Notes under the pieces: generated by a model
What the model was told of the DNA's origin: nothing
Databases searched by the model: none
What the model saw: only the letters and a program-made list of their open reading frames with translations
In this document: positions 34,070 to 45,249 of the stretch, piece after piece
How the letters are laid out: each line of letters begins with the position of its first letter
How positions within the stretch are numbered: the stretch's first letter is position 1
Origin: Charina bottae
Taxonomy: Eukaryota > Chordata > Lepidosauria > Squamata > Charinaidae
NCBI GenBank assembly: GCA_023362775.1
Contig: JALMGJ010000016.1
Span: 1,061,001 to 1,125,000, forward strand
Direction of reading: 5' to 3'
DNA: 64,000 nt
Translations under genes and position numbers: made by a program

Positions 34070-35165
34070 CAGATACAGAAGAATCTACAGATGGATTATA
34101 CTGAATGCTAGAGAATTGGGGAAGCTAAAGAATACCAAAAAGTCAATATGTGCATTGTTAATTATAGAAAGGCTTTCCATTGTGTTGACCATGTCAAAAT
34201 GTGGAATGTCCTTAGAAGAATGGAAATCCACTATATCCCATTGTCCTCATGAGAAAGCTCTACACAGGACACCAAGTCACAGTCCAGATAGAATATGGCA
34301 AGACAGACTAGCTCCAGGTCAGCAAAGACTGTATATATTCTCCTCATTTATTTTGCCTACAGTATATGCTGAATATACATTGAGGGAGGTTGAATTGGAA
34401 GAAAACATGCATGGTTTTGAAACTGGAGGAAGAAACATCAATAACCTCCACTATGCTGATAACACTATTTTGATTGCTGAAAATGCAAAGGATCTCCATG
34501 ATCTAGTAATGAAAGTCAAGGAGCACAACAAAAATAAATGGGACTAAGATTAAAGATAAAGAAGCCAAACTAATGACAACATGTACAGCAACTAGCCTTA
34601 GAATTAACAGTGAAGATTCTGAAGTGGTGGATAGCTTCAACCTTTTAAAATCAACTTTCAACAGTAAAGATCCAGCAGTCAAGAAATATGCTGCAGACTA
34701 GCATTTGGTAGAACAGAAATTAAGGCCTTAGAAAAGATATTCAACTGCCTTGACATGTCTATACCTACAAATTGTGAAGCAGTGACTTTCCCTGTGAAAC
34801 TCTAAGGAAGTTGGATTTTGAAGAATTGTGATAAAAACAGAATTGTCATTTTTGGGCTTTGGTATTGGAGAAGACTCCTGAGAATACCATGGACAGCCAA
34901 GAAAAGAGACAGATGGATCATCAAACAAATCTACCTAGAGTTCTCAATGGACAGGCTCAAATTATCATATTTTGGACACATTATGCAAAAAAAAATATAA
35001 CTCCTCAGAACTTTAAAATACTAGGAAAAATGGAAGGACAGAAGAAGAAAACGATCAACAGCAATGGATGCATCACTGGAAGATTGGAAGGGCCAGGTTG
35101 GGGACAGATCATTGTGGAGAAGGTCTATTTATGTGGTTGCTAAGAGTCAACACAAAGTTAATGGT
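34070..35165 (+). mobile_element. Ancient RTE-clade LINE remnant
   Basis: Several frames recover RTE/BovB-like blocks in order: a degraded A-F-x-x-V-D-H start (about 34170), a kinase-free reverse transcriptase core with I-N-N-L-H-Y-A-D-N-T (about 34436-34466), V-K-E-H, then W-Y-W-R-R-L-L-R-I-P-W-T-A (about 34859) and Y-F-G-H-I-M. The second catalytic Asp is Asn (Y-A-D-N), and many stops and shifts interrupt it. It ends at GTGGTTGCTAAGAGTCAACAC (about 35130), an RTE-type 3' end. Much older than the BovB copies. Confidence 0.8.
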
Positions 35166-35654
35166 AAATAAACAATTTGCAATCAAAGGGGGGAAAAAAA
35201 CAGCTCCATACCCTCTAAATGAATGCATACAATAATGCACATTTGGGGCAAAACATGCATGTGGTAGAAATGTAAAAAAAAAAGTACTGGAAAGATATAC
35301 ATAGTAGAATGTAGAAAATTTTGGAATTAAAATTTTGGAATTTATATTTGAAATGAAACTACTATTTTTTTACCAAGTATATTCTTTTACTAAGTATAAT
35401 CTCAGAAAAACAACAACAAGAAACATAATTTAATGAGAGTTATGCTTACAGCAGCAAGAATAAATAAGCAGCAATGACAAAATAGTTTGTGTGTGTGAAA
35501 GACACACACACACACAAACCAAATTGAAGTTTAGCTAAATTTAACCAAGAAAGCTTCCCATACATACAACACATCATGCAGAGTGGCAAACATCATCACT
35601 TATAGTCTGGCTTCTAAGTGGGCCTAAATGTCTACAAACATTTTAAATTAGCAA
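35166..35654. other. No gene recognised
   Basis: AT-rich. A small inverted GTGTGTGTG/CACACACAC pair lies at about 35488-35516. Confidence 0.4.
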
Positions 35655-36413
35655 ATGTATATTTATTTTATTTTTATTTATTATTTAAATTTATATGACT
35701 GCCCAACTCCCCCAATGGGGGACTCTGGGTGGTTTACAATAAAACCAAGGTTAAAATATAAATATAAAATTACAAATCATTAACACAATATAAATAAATG
35801 TAAAATCCAATCTGGTGAGTTGATCTTAAATAATAGGGAGGACATTATGGAATTAACCATCCTCAGGAGGAGCTATTACTTTTCCCCTCCCATGCTAGGT
35901 GGCAGAACCAGGTTTTCAGATCTTTCCTAAAGGTCGGGAGGGAGGAAATCTGTCTCAACTCTGGGGGCAAGTTATTCCAAAGGGTGGGCGCCACTGCAGA
36001 GAAGGCCCACCTCCTGGCCCCCGCTAGATGAAATTCTCTTATTGATGGGGTCCGTAGCAAGCCCTCTCTGAATGATCGGGTGGGGTGGGTCGATGATATG
36101 GGGATAAAACAGTCCCTCAGGTATCCTGGTCCCATGCCATATAGAGGTTTAAAGGTAATAACCAACAACTTGAATTGGACCTGGAAGCAAACCGGCACCC
36201 AATGCAGCTCGGGGAGCAAAGGTGTTATATGTGCTGATCTTGGTGCACCTAAAATTGCCTGTGCGGCCGCATTCTGTACCAGCTGTAGGTTCCAGATATT
36301 CCTCAAGGGTAGCCTCATGTATAGCATGTTGCAATAGTCTATGTGGGAGATGACAAGGGCGTGAGTGACCGTTCGGAGGGCATCATATATAAAGGGAGAA
36401 GTTACAAACCCAA
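35655..36413 (-). mobile_element. L2-clade LINE, 5'-truncated
   Basis: The minus-strand frame covers from just past the reverse transcriptase (T-H-A-L-V-I-S-H-I-D-Y-C-N) through L-Q-L-V-Q-N-A-A-A, I-T-P-L-L-x-E-L-H-W-V-P-V, G-P-G-Y-L-R-D, and A-P-T-L-W-N-N-L-P-P-E-L to a stop at 35863-35865. The 3' untranslated region ends in ATAAATAAT-type repeats. The terminal 188 codons are open, suggesting moderate age. It belongs to the same family as the two elements at 54.5-58.7 kb. Confidence 0.9.
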
Positions 36414-36839
36414 TAGTTCTTTTTTTCATTTTTATTTTCTTTCTTTTTTGGTATTTTAATTGTTTTAAATGTGCTTTGCTTATCTATTTTTCCCTTTTAT
36501 TAAAAGGTAAAAAAACCCCAAAACCTTAACACTAAGTAATCAGCTCAAAACCAGAACCTTTATTGTACAACTTTGATGAAATCTGAAGCATTTTTTTTAA
36601 TGTTATATTCAATTCTGGATGAAAAAGTTGAATAATCTTATGCTTGTAATACAGCATTAACATCCTAAATTGTAATTAATATTGATAGAATACTTCTTTC
36701 TCCTTTCGTTATTTCCAATAGTCTAAGTTATCTAAACAACAGAGTGTCAATCTTCAATTAATACAGTATAAATATCATTGTGTTGAAACAATATAATGTA
36801 TTAAGATTTACAACAACATCATTTAAAAAAAAGAGGGGG
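36414..36839. other. No gene recognised
   Basis: AT-rich with homopolymer runs; ends in a G-run at 36835-36844. Confidence 0.4.
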
Positions 36840-36844
36840 GGGGG

Positions 36845-37385
36845 GAAAGAAGCAGCATTGATTACCAGTTGGCTTGTGGTATGATTCCATGGGTTAGTAG
36901 TTACCTTTAAGGTCTTATATGGTTCCAAACCTGTTTATCTGAGGGACTGCCTTCTTCTACATTGATCTGCCTATCCAACCAGATCAAAGGGTCAACTTCC
37001 TCCAGGTGCCATCAGTATGAGATTGCCACCAAACAGGGCTTTGGAACTGGGCGTTCTCAGTAGCTGATCAGTAGTAACTCTTTGGAATGCCTTCCAATAG
37101 AAATCTGATCTGCCTCATCCCTCATAGGCTTCAGGAAAACTGAAGATTTACCAGTTGCATTTTGCATAGGAGGAGGCATCTGTGATTTGAAGGGAGTTTG
37201 CAGGCACATTGTGTTTATGCTTGTTGGCTTTTTTTTTTACATTTTTCAAAATGTTTATATGTATTTGGGGTCTTCTTGGATAATTTTTATATATTTATAT
37301 TGTTAACTACTGAGATCCTTCCAAAATGGGTATCCTTCCAATAATTAAGTAAGAAAATAAAGAAATAAATTGTGAAAAGTGTGCA
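36845..37385 (+). mobile_element. Old CR1/L3-type LINE 3' fragment
   Basis: Broken frames give F-K-V-L-Y-G, P-V-Y-L-R-D-C, Y-P-T-R-S-K and T-L-W-N-A-F, in the order of the C-terminus of CR1-group LINEs. The 3' end is AATAAAGAAATAAATT near 37356-37372. No long frame remains. Confidence 0.7.
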
Positions 37386-37549
37386 AACCAGCCTCCCAAG
37401 TCCTGCTGTGCTATCTCATTATGATGGGTGGGATTCCTGGAAGGGATGAATGAAAAAAGCTGGGTGTGTATGCCAAGAATCTATATTCCCAGCAGGAACA
37501 CCCAAAGCTTTAAGGTCATATCAGCTGCCCACCTGAAGGAAATAGGCAC
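37386..37549. other. No gene recognised
   Basis: Short spacer; nothing recognised. Confidence 0.4.
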
Positions 37550-37770
37550 CTGTATTGGACAGCAGTGATATAGGAAGATGTCAGAGGCAGATGATCACTT
37601 TAGTGACAATGGCAAAGCCATCAATTCATATGGCACGGGAGAAGGTAATGGTAAACCACTCCTGCATTTTTACTAAGAAAACCACATGGATAGAAAACAT
37701 AACATAAATCTATCTATGTGATCGCTAAGTGTTGACACTGCTTTGATGGCACATAATCAATTTTTTAAAA
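37550..37770 (+). mobile_element. RTE-tailed short retroposon fragment
   Basis: The end CTATCTATGTGATCGCTAAG, then TGTTGACACTGCTTTGATGG, parallels the end of the RTE remnant at 35124-35160. The preceding GAAGGTAATGGTAAACCACTCCTGCA is a widely repeated phrase in reptile genomes. It could be a SINE using an RTE tail or a truncated RTE copy; no head is visible. Confidence 0.5.
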
Positions 37771-37796
37771 GTGCACACCAGATTTTAAAAGGCATG

Positions 37797-38157
37797 TAAG
37801 TATGAGTGTAGGGGGGCGTGGTGGCTCAGCGGGTGAAATGCCAGCTTGTCGATCGGAAGATCGCAAGTTTGAAGGTTCGAATCCCTAGCCCCGCATGACG
37901 GAGTGAGCTCCCGCACTCACCCCAGCTCTTGCCGACCTAGCAATTCGAAAGCATTCAAATGCAAGTAGATTAATAGGTACCACTTTGGTGGGTAGGTAAC
38001 AGTGTTCCGTGTGTGTCATGCCGGCCACATGACTGTGGAAGCATCTTCGGACAATGCTGGCTCTTTGGCTAACAAACGGAGATGAGCACCGGCCCCTAGA
38101 GTCGGACACGACTGCACAAATGTGCGGGGGGAACCTTTACCTTTAAGTATGAGTGTA
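37797..38157 (+). mobile_element. Sauria-type SINE, copy 3, with perfect 14-bp duplication
   Basis: Complete 333-bp SINE (37811-38143): GGGGGGCGTGGTGGCTCAG head, box B GGTTCGAATCC, body, CTAGAGTCGGACACGACT and ACCTTTACCTTT end. TAAGTATGAGTGTA flanks it at 37797-37810 and 38144-38157. This is the best-defined copy in the window and fixes the family's ends. Confidence 0.96.
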
Positions 38158-40708
38158 TTTGCATAAATAAATAAAAATAAAATTTGGAGAAAAGCTCACA
38201 AGAAACCCTACACATTTTTCTGCAAACTTTTTTTTTGGTGGGGTTCACATTTGTAAACTGATGGGTCAAAAAGGAAGAGCCAGATTTGTAGTTAGTAAAA
38301 ATGAAAAACAGAGCAAAAGTAAAATTGACAGTTTTGCCGACTCCTACTGGATGCCAAGAAGGAAAAGGTGTAGAAGATACTCCCTCCTAGCCTCCATTCC
38401 TTAGAATCATGCTGTCTCTGAACACAGAGGAGCCAGTGAGTAATTGTAGTTAATAACAATTGCAGCTAATAGTTAATATGTTGTGTTTCCTTGGGGATGA
38501 AAATAAAATCATTTCTTAGTGTATAATTGTGGAGCAATAGTGTCTCTCACACTTACTTTAGAACATTTCTTCTCCAGTGACTTTCATTAATATTTTGCTC
38601 CATCAACACTATGAGCTGAAAGAAAACTATTTAAATAGCTTCCATGCCAAAGGGAATTTTTGCTCAAAATCAATATTATGAGAAATTGGGGCACTCATTT
38701 TTTCCCCTTTCTATTTCATTGTCCTTTTTCCTTTACCAAGTTCTTGTTATCAAACACAAATCCATAAAGCCTGTATTGTCCAGAGAATACAGCTGCATTA
38801 ATTCTTTCATTCAGAGGGCACAATACCTCTCTATAGCCAGCACAGTAATGATAGCATATCCAAAAATTCCACAAAGCGGTTATTTCTATTTCCAGCCATG
38901 ACGTTCATGACCAATGGTGCAGGAAATCAATAGCCTTTCTGAGTTTTAATCTTAGCTGCCCGTATTTTTCACACACCTCTTGTCATGAAACTGTTCAACT
39001 TTCCCTGCAAGGAGGTGAGAAGGAGGTGAATGATGGGCCATGTTATCTTTCCCCATACAACAATTCACTCATAGGCTTTCAGAAATTCCTCTGAGATCAA
39101 GCATTCCCTTCCTTGCTTGTGAAAATCTCCTTTCTCCTGTGAAGATTCCGTTGCATGGCTGGAATTTGGGTCTATTACGAACGCTCAGTGAATGTACAAA
39201 AGCTTTATCAGCTTATACATGTGAATTTGTTTGACCACCCACTCCTGAAGAAACTTTCTAAAGAGAAGTTGGGGGCTGGGGAAGCTTTCAATTTAACCTA
39301 TATTATTTTTTTTTCATATATTCCACCATAAGTTCATTTCATAAGTTCTCTGCATTAGTTGTTTACCAAAAATGTGCATATTCACACACATTCACATTTA
39401 TTTTTGTTTACTTTTTTGGTTCAAATTTTGGACCTTATTTTTCCCAAATGTATACAATTTTACATACAAATCTTGAGCTGTGAGGTATGTTGCAACTTTT
39501 TGCAAGTCCCATAATCAGAAAAAATAACTATTTTGATCTGCTTATTAGTTTGAAAAGTGTGTGTTATGCATGTGACAGAATGAAGTAGGTAAATACTATT
39601 TGCCATCCTGATACATGGTCTTCCGGGCATACAAACTGTGCCTGGAGGAGATGAATTCTGTCAGAGGGGAAAAACAGATAAAAATCAGACACCCACTCAG
39701 TCCCCATGGAGAGGAGAAAGGATGCTGAAGAAGCTGGCAGGAAGAAATATGTGGTTCGACTTGGAGAAGGAGATGGAGAAGATAGCTAGCAAGCAAAGCT
39801 GGTGGTAGGTGATGTCAGCCCTTCAAGGTAGAGCAGACTAGGAGTCCTAAGTCATACAAGCTATAGCAACTGAATCTTGCAAGTCTGAATGTGCTTCCTC
39901 CCTCCTTCACTTAATCTTTATGAGAACTAAGGATGGTCTTGTCTGAGATGTTTTCTCAGATTACAGTTCTTCCCTGGACTCAAGTTTGTTTTATCTCACT
40001 GTTGTCTTGCTAGCAGCTCGTATTCCTGTCCCTCAAGGTTTTTTCATCAGTTACCACAGGGGTTGCTGTACACATGTGAGGAGAAAGCATGATGTAGGAT
40101 CATGTCTACCTGGCACAGACAGAGGGAAAAGAGGATCCAAAGACAACTGCAAGAGGTTGCCAGCTAAGTTTTATCTGAAATATTTGATTAACTCTAAGGG
40201 AAATTTAATTACACACATAACAATAGCGTAGGACTGGCATATTGACTTCAGAAGAAACATTTCTTTGCAGGCAGAGAAATAATTAATCACTGAATGGCAG
40301 AGAAATTGGAGTCATAAAGTGATTTACCGCTTTTGCATATTGCAACCTCTCTTGTAAAGTCTTCATAGGAAGGTGTGGGTATGTCCATGAATGTTGATTT
40401 GTTTATGTGAATACTGCTTGCACAGTTTCTGAGTATACAAGCCAGATTCCGAAAAATTATTATTTTTATATAACGCAATGTAATAAGTAAGTTATTAAAA
40501 AGAATATGGTCACAAAAAGTATGTTGTGTGCTATGTTTTGTTTTTGTCTGATCCTAAAGGGAACCTCTCCCCCACCCCCACATCTTTACAAGGTCAGTTC
40601 ATTTACAAATTCAGATTTCCTTATTCTCATTTACAATTGTCATTAGATATTTCAGGGCATATTTACACTTCTTTGCTCAAAGAAATTATTCTAAATATAA
40701 GAATGTAA
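38158..40708. other. No gene recognised
   Basis: Several short frames but no domain. 38420-38530 is ATTA-rich (GTAATTGTAGTTAATAACAA) and might be conserved non-coding DNA. Confidence 0.35.
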
Positions 40709-40860
40709 AAAGAGTGAAACTGGATCACACCAAAGGTTTATTTCCATAGTCCAGCATTCTGTTTCCAATCATGATCAACAATCATCTTTTAAGCAATTTC
40801 TGATTCATAAGAGGATATCTTTTCATCCTATAACTGGATAACCTCAGTATTATACAAACA
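40709..40860 (+). repeat. Degraded ancient amniote repeat (tentative)
   Basis: CTGGATCACACCAAAGG and TAGTCCAGCATTCTGTTT resemble the common repeat phrase CTGGATCAGGCCAAAGG ... TAGTCCAGCATCCTG of amniote genomes. Diverged; family not assigned. Confidence 0.45.
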
Positions 40861-42043
40861 TTGCATTGGAAAGATATATAGAAATTGAGTTTTTAACACA
40901 TCTGTTCTAGAAATAACACTTTTATTTGTTAAGTCTTGATGTGCTATTGCCCAGTTACAGCTGCAGTGTTTCAATAAAGAGTAATAATTACTTTTAGAGA
41001 ATAGGCCCTCAAATTTTCTGTGTTCTGGTGAATTGTAGATTACAAATTAACAACCATAGCTGAGACTGCATTGGCGAAACAAGAGAGAAGCAACCTTTTC
41101 CCCAAAACAATTGGCAGAATAATGCCTGAATGTATTTTGTGTAACTTGGATTCTATAAGGGAGAATGCATTGTGTTTTAATTTGAAAGCTGGGAATCTGG
41201 TCAGCTGAGAAACTGAGCTGAGGGTTGCAGCCCTTTCCTAATAGTTAATTTGAGTCCTTTTCTAATAGTTAATTTTGCATTGCTTGCCTCACTGAGAGAT
41301 CAGTGGCATTTGGAAAAAGGATCAATCTAAATCTGATCTGTGTAGTTTTCATGGAGTTCATTGTATTAATGTTGCTGTAATTTAATACGATACATTGGAA
41401 AAAAATGCAAATATTATTGTGACCAACTCCATCATATATGGAATTTTGTACATAACAAACATTTTTGAATAAGTTCTTTTAAAAATGTAGTTATCCATAG
41501 CAGGCAGTTTTGTTCGCTTCACTGCCAGATATAAATTAACTCTCTCACTCCCTCTGGTTGGAAAAAGAATAAACTGTAGTAGATGCAGTTTATTACATTC
41601 TGTCAGAATCTGTTTTGTCAGTGTTCAGATCCTAAATAAACCTGTGGTAGATTTGTTTTTTTTAAAAAAAACAAAAACAAATAAACAATCATCCCTAATG
41701 AGCTAGCCACAATCTGCATTGGGCTGCATTGAACTAATTGGATAATAAGTGTGCAGGTATATTCTTAATGGACCAAATTTCTATCTTATTGAAATTGATA
41801 TAAAGAAAAATTCAAAGCAAGGAAGACCACTAAAGACTTTTGAGGAAAGCCAAAAAAAAGTTTGATGAGATTAGTGAAATACTGAATCCAAAACTAGTTT
41901 TGGAAATTAGGGATACTTATGATTTTGGCCAAAATACAGTGTCATGTTCTCTTTAGACTGGAATAACTGAGTTTGATAGGAGGACAGCCCCTGGTTTCTA
42001 CTGCTGGATAGACCTGGGAGGAAGGACTGCACTTAAGGTCTTA
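40861..42043. other. No gene recognised
   Basis: Plain AT-rich sequence. Confidence 0.4.
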
Positions 42044-42761
42044 TACAGGTAGTCCTCAGTTAACGACCATTCATTTAGGAAATGTTTGAAATTGCGACAG
42101 CACTGAACAAATGGTACTTATGACTGGTCCTTGAAGTTCTGGCCATTGCAACATCCCACGGTCACATGATCACGATTTGGGTGGTTGGCAACCAGCTCAC
42201 AATTACAACGGTTGCAGCATCCTGTGGCCATGTGATTGCTGTTTGTGATTTTCCCTGCCAGCTTCCCACAAGCAAAGTCAATGGGGAAGTGAGCAGGGAA
42301 GGTCACAAGTCATTCCCGTAAGTCGCTCCTACCACTTTTTCTCCCAAGGATCCCACTAAACAGTACAGGGATCTCATACTCTATAGTGCAGCACCCCCCC
42401 ACACCTGTACTCTGTAGTGCATGCCTGTCTGGCTGTGCTTGCCACAGCACCCCCTCCCCTGCCTGCACTACATAGCACTCACCCACCTGCCAGCCTGTTC
42501 GCAAGCCGCCCAAGACTTATGACTTCCTGCCGGCTTCCCCATTGACTTTGCTTGTTGGAAGCCAGTAGGAAGTCACAAATCGTGGTCACATGCGGTCCTC
42601 GCTTAATGACCCACATGGTCCTGGGGTTATGACAGCAAACGGGACTGCTGGGATTGCTGTCGCTAAGCAATGCAGTCACATGATGTCGCACTTTACAACT
42701 GCATCACTTAGCAATGGAAAGTCTGGTCCCAATTGCCGTTGTAACCCAAAGACTACCTGTA
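42044..42761. mobile_element. pogo/Tigger-like MITE, copy 2
   Basis: Element 42046-42759 starts CAGGTAGTCCTCAGTTAACG and ends GTAACCCAAAGACTACCTG, flanked by TA (42044-42045, 42760-42761). It shares the termini and the inner phrase CCCATTGACTTT with the 21502-22091 element but is longer, with a C-rich insert about 42385-42490. Non-coding. Confidence 0.82.
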
Positions 42762-43443
42762 GTCCTCAGATCAGATGGGCTGATCTGATAGATCATATTA
42801 AGTCCATGGGTTAAAGATATCTCAGATCAACTGTAGTTGCATATGTAGAAGTCCTAGAGCTTTCTAGTGTAGTATCGTATATGAAATTACTATGAATTCA
42901 CTAGTAATGCCCAAAGAGCCTAAATTTAGGAAAGTAAAAGAAGAAACAGTGGGAAAGTAGCTAATGGATGGACTTGTCTGAGAGATGGATGGGATCAGCC
43001 TGATACCTTTTATTTTGATTTTATTTTCAGGGTACATATGATCAAAGGACTCCAGTCCATTAAATCTGTCTGTCTACATAGAGGCAAATAAGAAGATGCC
43101 AGCAAGACATATAATATATATTTTAGGATCTATTGCATTATCTCACACTTAAAAATAACTTGACCTTTGGGTATTACATTATAGTTGGCTTTCATCCATG
43201 GGGTGGCCATTCATTCCTGCTAGCTATTAATATGTCAAGTATGTAACAACATAGAGGTAGACAAGGATGTGCATTAGTAAGACAAAGAATTTTTATAAAC
43301 TAGAACCTTTCAGTTAGGTCTATTTCATTTTCTGAAATGGATATATGAAATATGATCCTTATGTTCTGCTGCGACCTTTGCCTTCCAATATTCTTGTGTC
43401 CTTTGCCTTTTGTCTCACATACAGTACAGTACCTGTTTTTTTC
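42762..43443. other. No gene recognised
   Basis: Single-copy-looking sequence. Confidence 0.4.
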
Positions 43444-43823
43444 CCTTTGGCTTCTTGTTCTTTGGAGGAAAAAAAAGCACAATCACCTGATCACTTTAGG
43501 TCCAGGTGACTATATAGGTTCTTCTTGCTTTCTACCAGACATATTAGTATTGGAAGACCTATCTCAGACACCATGAGAATATAGTGAGAAACAAAGTCAC
43601 AGGAATCTTTACTTCCTGAAAAAAGGCATGTTATATTTTTCTCCTGCAATTTTCCCCCCACAGAAAGTAAAATAATTCTTTAAGGAATTCCAAGAGAGAG
43701 GTACAGTATAGAGAGTCATTTATCTTTGAAGTTTTTTTTTCCTTTGGCTTCTTGTTCTTTGAAGGAAAAAAAAGCACAATCACCTGATCACTTTAGGTCC
43801 AGGTGACTATTTAGTATATAGGA
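43444..43823. repeat. Direct repeat of about 80 bp, 297 bp apart
   Basis: CCTTTGGCTTCTTGTTCTTT at 43444 recurs at 43741, each followed by GGAAAAAAAAGCACAATCAC and TTTAGGTCCAGGTGACTAT with one or two changes. The order unit-spacer-unit suggests a tandem duplication that has partly decayed, or duplication of a short block. Confidence 0.88.
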
Positions 43824-44484
43824 AGTGAAGGTGTAGAATGAAAGAGGAAGCTTGTTCATGCTTGCAGATCAGGGGTGAGGTTCAAAGGGAAATTAGGGGT
43901 GGGGGGAAGCTTCAAAAGATCCAATTTACTCCCAGGTTGAATTTCAGAGGCATTTCTGCTTCCCTGTCTTTAAAATTTACTTCTCATAAATAGGGTCAAG
44001 TCAAACTAAAATATTGCACAACACTGTGCAAGGGAATCAATATAAGTTAAAGCTGAAAGAAGCAAATGATAGAAAGATAAATGGTAGGTTGTTCAAAGGA
44101 CCTATATATTTCATACTATCACTATGGCTTCTTTTGTTCAGTTTTTGTTGTTGTTGCTGTTTCTGTTTTTGGTGCCTATGGGTGGGTTGCACAGCTACAG
44201 AGGATTTGGGGTGGTTCCTCCCCCTCTTTGGTTTTGTGGGATGAGAGATTTCTTGTTTGTTTTAAATTTTTTCAAGACTATTTAGAGCAGTGTTTTTCAA
44301 CCTCAGCAACATTAAGATGAGTGAACTTCAATTCCCAGAATTCCCCAGCCAGCCATGTTGAAGTCCACTCATCTTAAAGTTGCTGAGGTTGAGAAACAGC
44401 ACTCAACTGAAGAAAAACAGCCCCCCACAAGCAAAATAGTTCTGCTCTACATTAAAGGAGTCACGGACCGCATGGAAAAAACTA

Positions 44485-45033
44485 ATGAAAAAACATAACC
44501 TCCACACAGTCTTCAAACCCACCAGAAAAATACAACAAATGTTAAAATCAGCAAAAGACAAAAGGGACCCCCTCACCACTGCAGTTTACCGCATACCCTG
44601 CAGCTGTGGACAAGTATACATTGGGACCACAAAAGGCAGCATCCACACCAGGATAAAAGAACATGAAAGACACTGCAGACTACAGCAACCTGAAAAATCT
44701 GCAATAGCTGAACATGTTCTCAAACAAACTGGTCACCAAATCTTATTTGAAAACACAGAAATACTGGACAACACTAACAGCCACTATGTTAGACTATACA
44801 GAGAAGCCATTGAAATACATAAACACCAACACAGTTTCAATAAAAAAGAAGAAAACCTAAAGATCAGCAAAACCTGGCTGCCAGTCCTGAAAAACACAGC
44901 TTGCAAAAGGTCAATGAACTCTACTCAACCACAGAAATATACAAACAACTCACACAATAGATGTGCTAATCCCACACATGACAGCACCACACCCCCTAAT
45001 CATCACAAAGAACCCTCTCTTAATCTCTTGTAA
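44485..45033 (+). pseudogene. GIY-YIG endonuclease domain of a Penelope-like element
   Basis: The 182-codon frame contains A-V-Y-R-I-P-C-S-C-G, then V-Y-I-G-T-T (44614-44631), T-R-I-K-E-H and S-A-I-A-E-H, the order of the Penelope GIY-YIG nuclease with its CxC metal-binding signature. That enzyme nicks DNA for target-primed reverse transcription. Upstream, another frame reads L-Y-I-K-G-V-T-D-R-M, the segment that normally joins reverse transcriptase to endonuclease, so a frameshift lies at about 44471-44484 and the first Met is not a real start. The reverse transcriptase is lost by truncation. Confidence 0.88.
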
Positions 45034-45134
45034 ATGACCCACAGAAGACACACACCCTCTCAGCAGCTATAAACACCAGCAGGAACACACACCCTCCACT
45101 TGGGCACAGAGAGAATCTTCTAGCTGTGTTCCTG

Positions 45135-45177
45135 TCCTCTGAAGATGCCAGCCACAGCGACTGGTGAAACGTTAGGA
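45135..45177 (+). ncRNA. Hammerhead-ribozyme-like fold in the Penelope tail
   Basis: TCCT (45135-45138), core CTGAAGA (45139-45145), one extra T, stem II GCCAG/CTGGT, GAAAC (45166-45170), GTT, AGGA (45174-45177). TCCT and AGGA pair over 4 bp and sit exactly where hammerhead stem I should. Cleavage would follow GTT. The extra base before stem II is the same oddity as in the 31.4-kb copies. Confidence 0.55.
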
Positions 45178-45249
45178 ATCAAATCTGCCAGAACACGGCC
45201 ACACAGCCCAGAAAACCCACAACAACCATTGAGAAACACTGCTTTAAAG

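Larger units (their letters stand above)
44389..45238 (+). mobile_element. Penelope-like element, 5'-truncated, inserted in the MITE
   Basis: Insert 44399-45228 (830 bp), flanked by the 10-bp repeat TTGAGAAACA at 44389-44398 and 45229-45238, which is the MITE's own terminal sequence duplicated. It carries the GIY-YIG endonuclease region and a 3' untranslated tail with a hammerhead-like fold, ending CCCAGAAAACCCACAACAAC. The tail differs from that of the 30.7-kb element, so this is a second Penelope family. Confidence 0.88.
44280..45249. mobile_element. Palindromic hAT MITE, interrupted
   Basis: Element 44288-45241 starts CAGTGTTTTTCAACCTCAGC and ends TTGAGAAACACTG. Between them lie arms with CCAGAATTCCCCAGCCAGCC and the inverted CATCTTAAAGTTGCTGAGGT. 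Flanks ATTTAGAG and CTTTAAAG agree at 6 of 8 bases. Without the Penelope insertion (44399-45228) the MITE is only about 115 bp. A half copy of the same family lies at 51795-51867. Confidence 0.8.
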
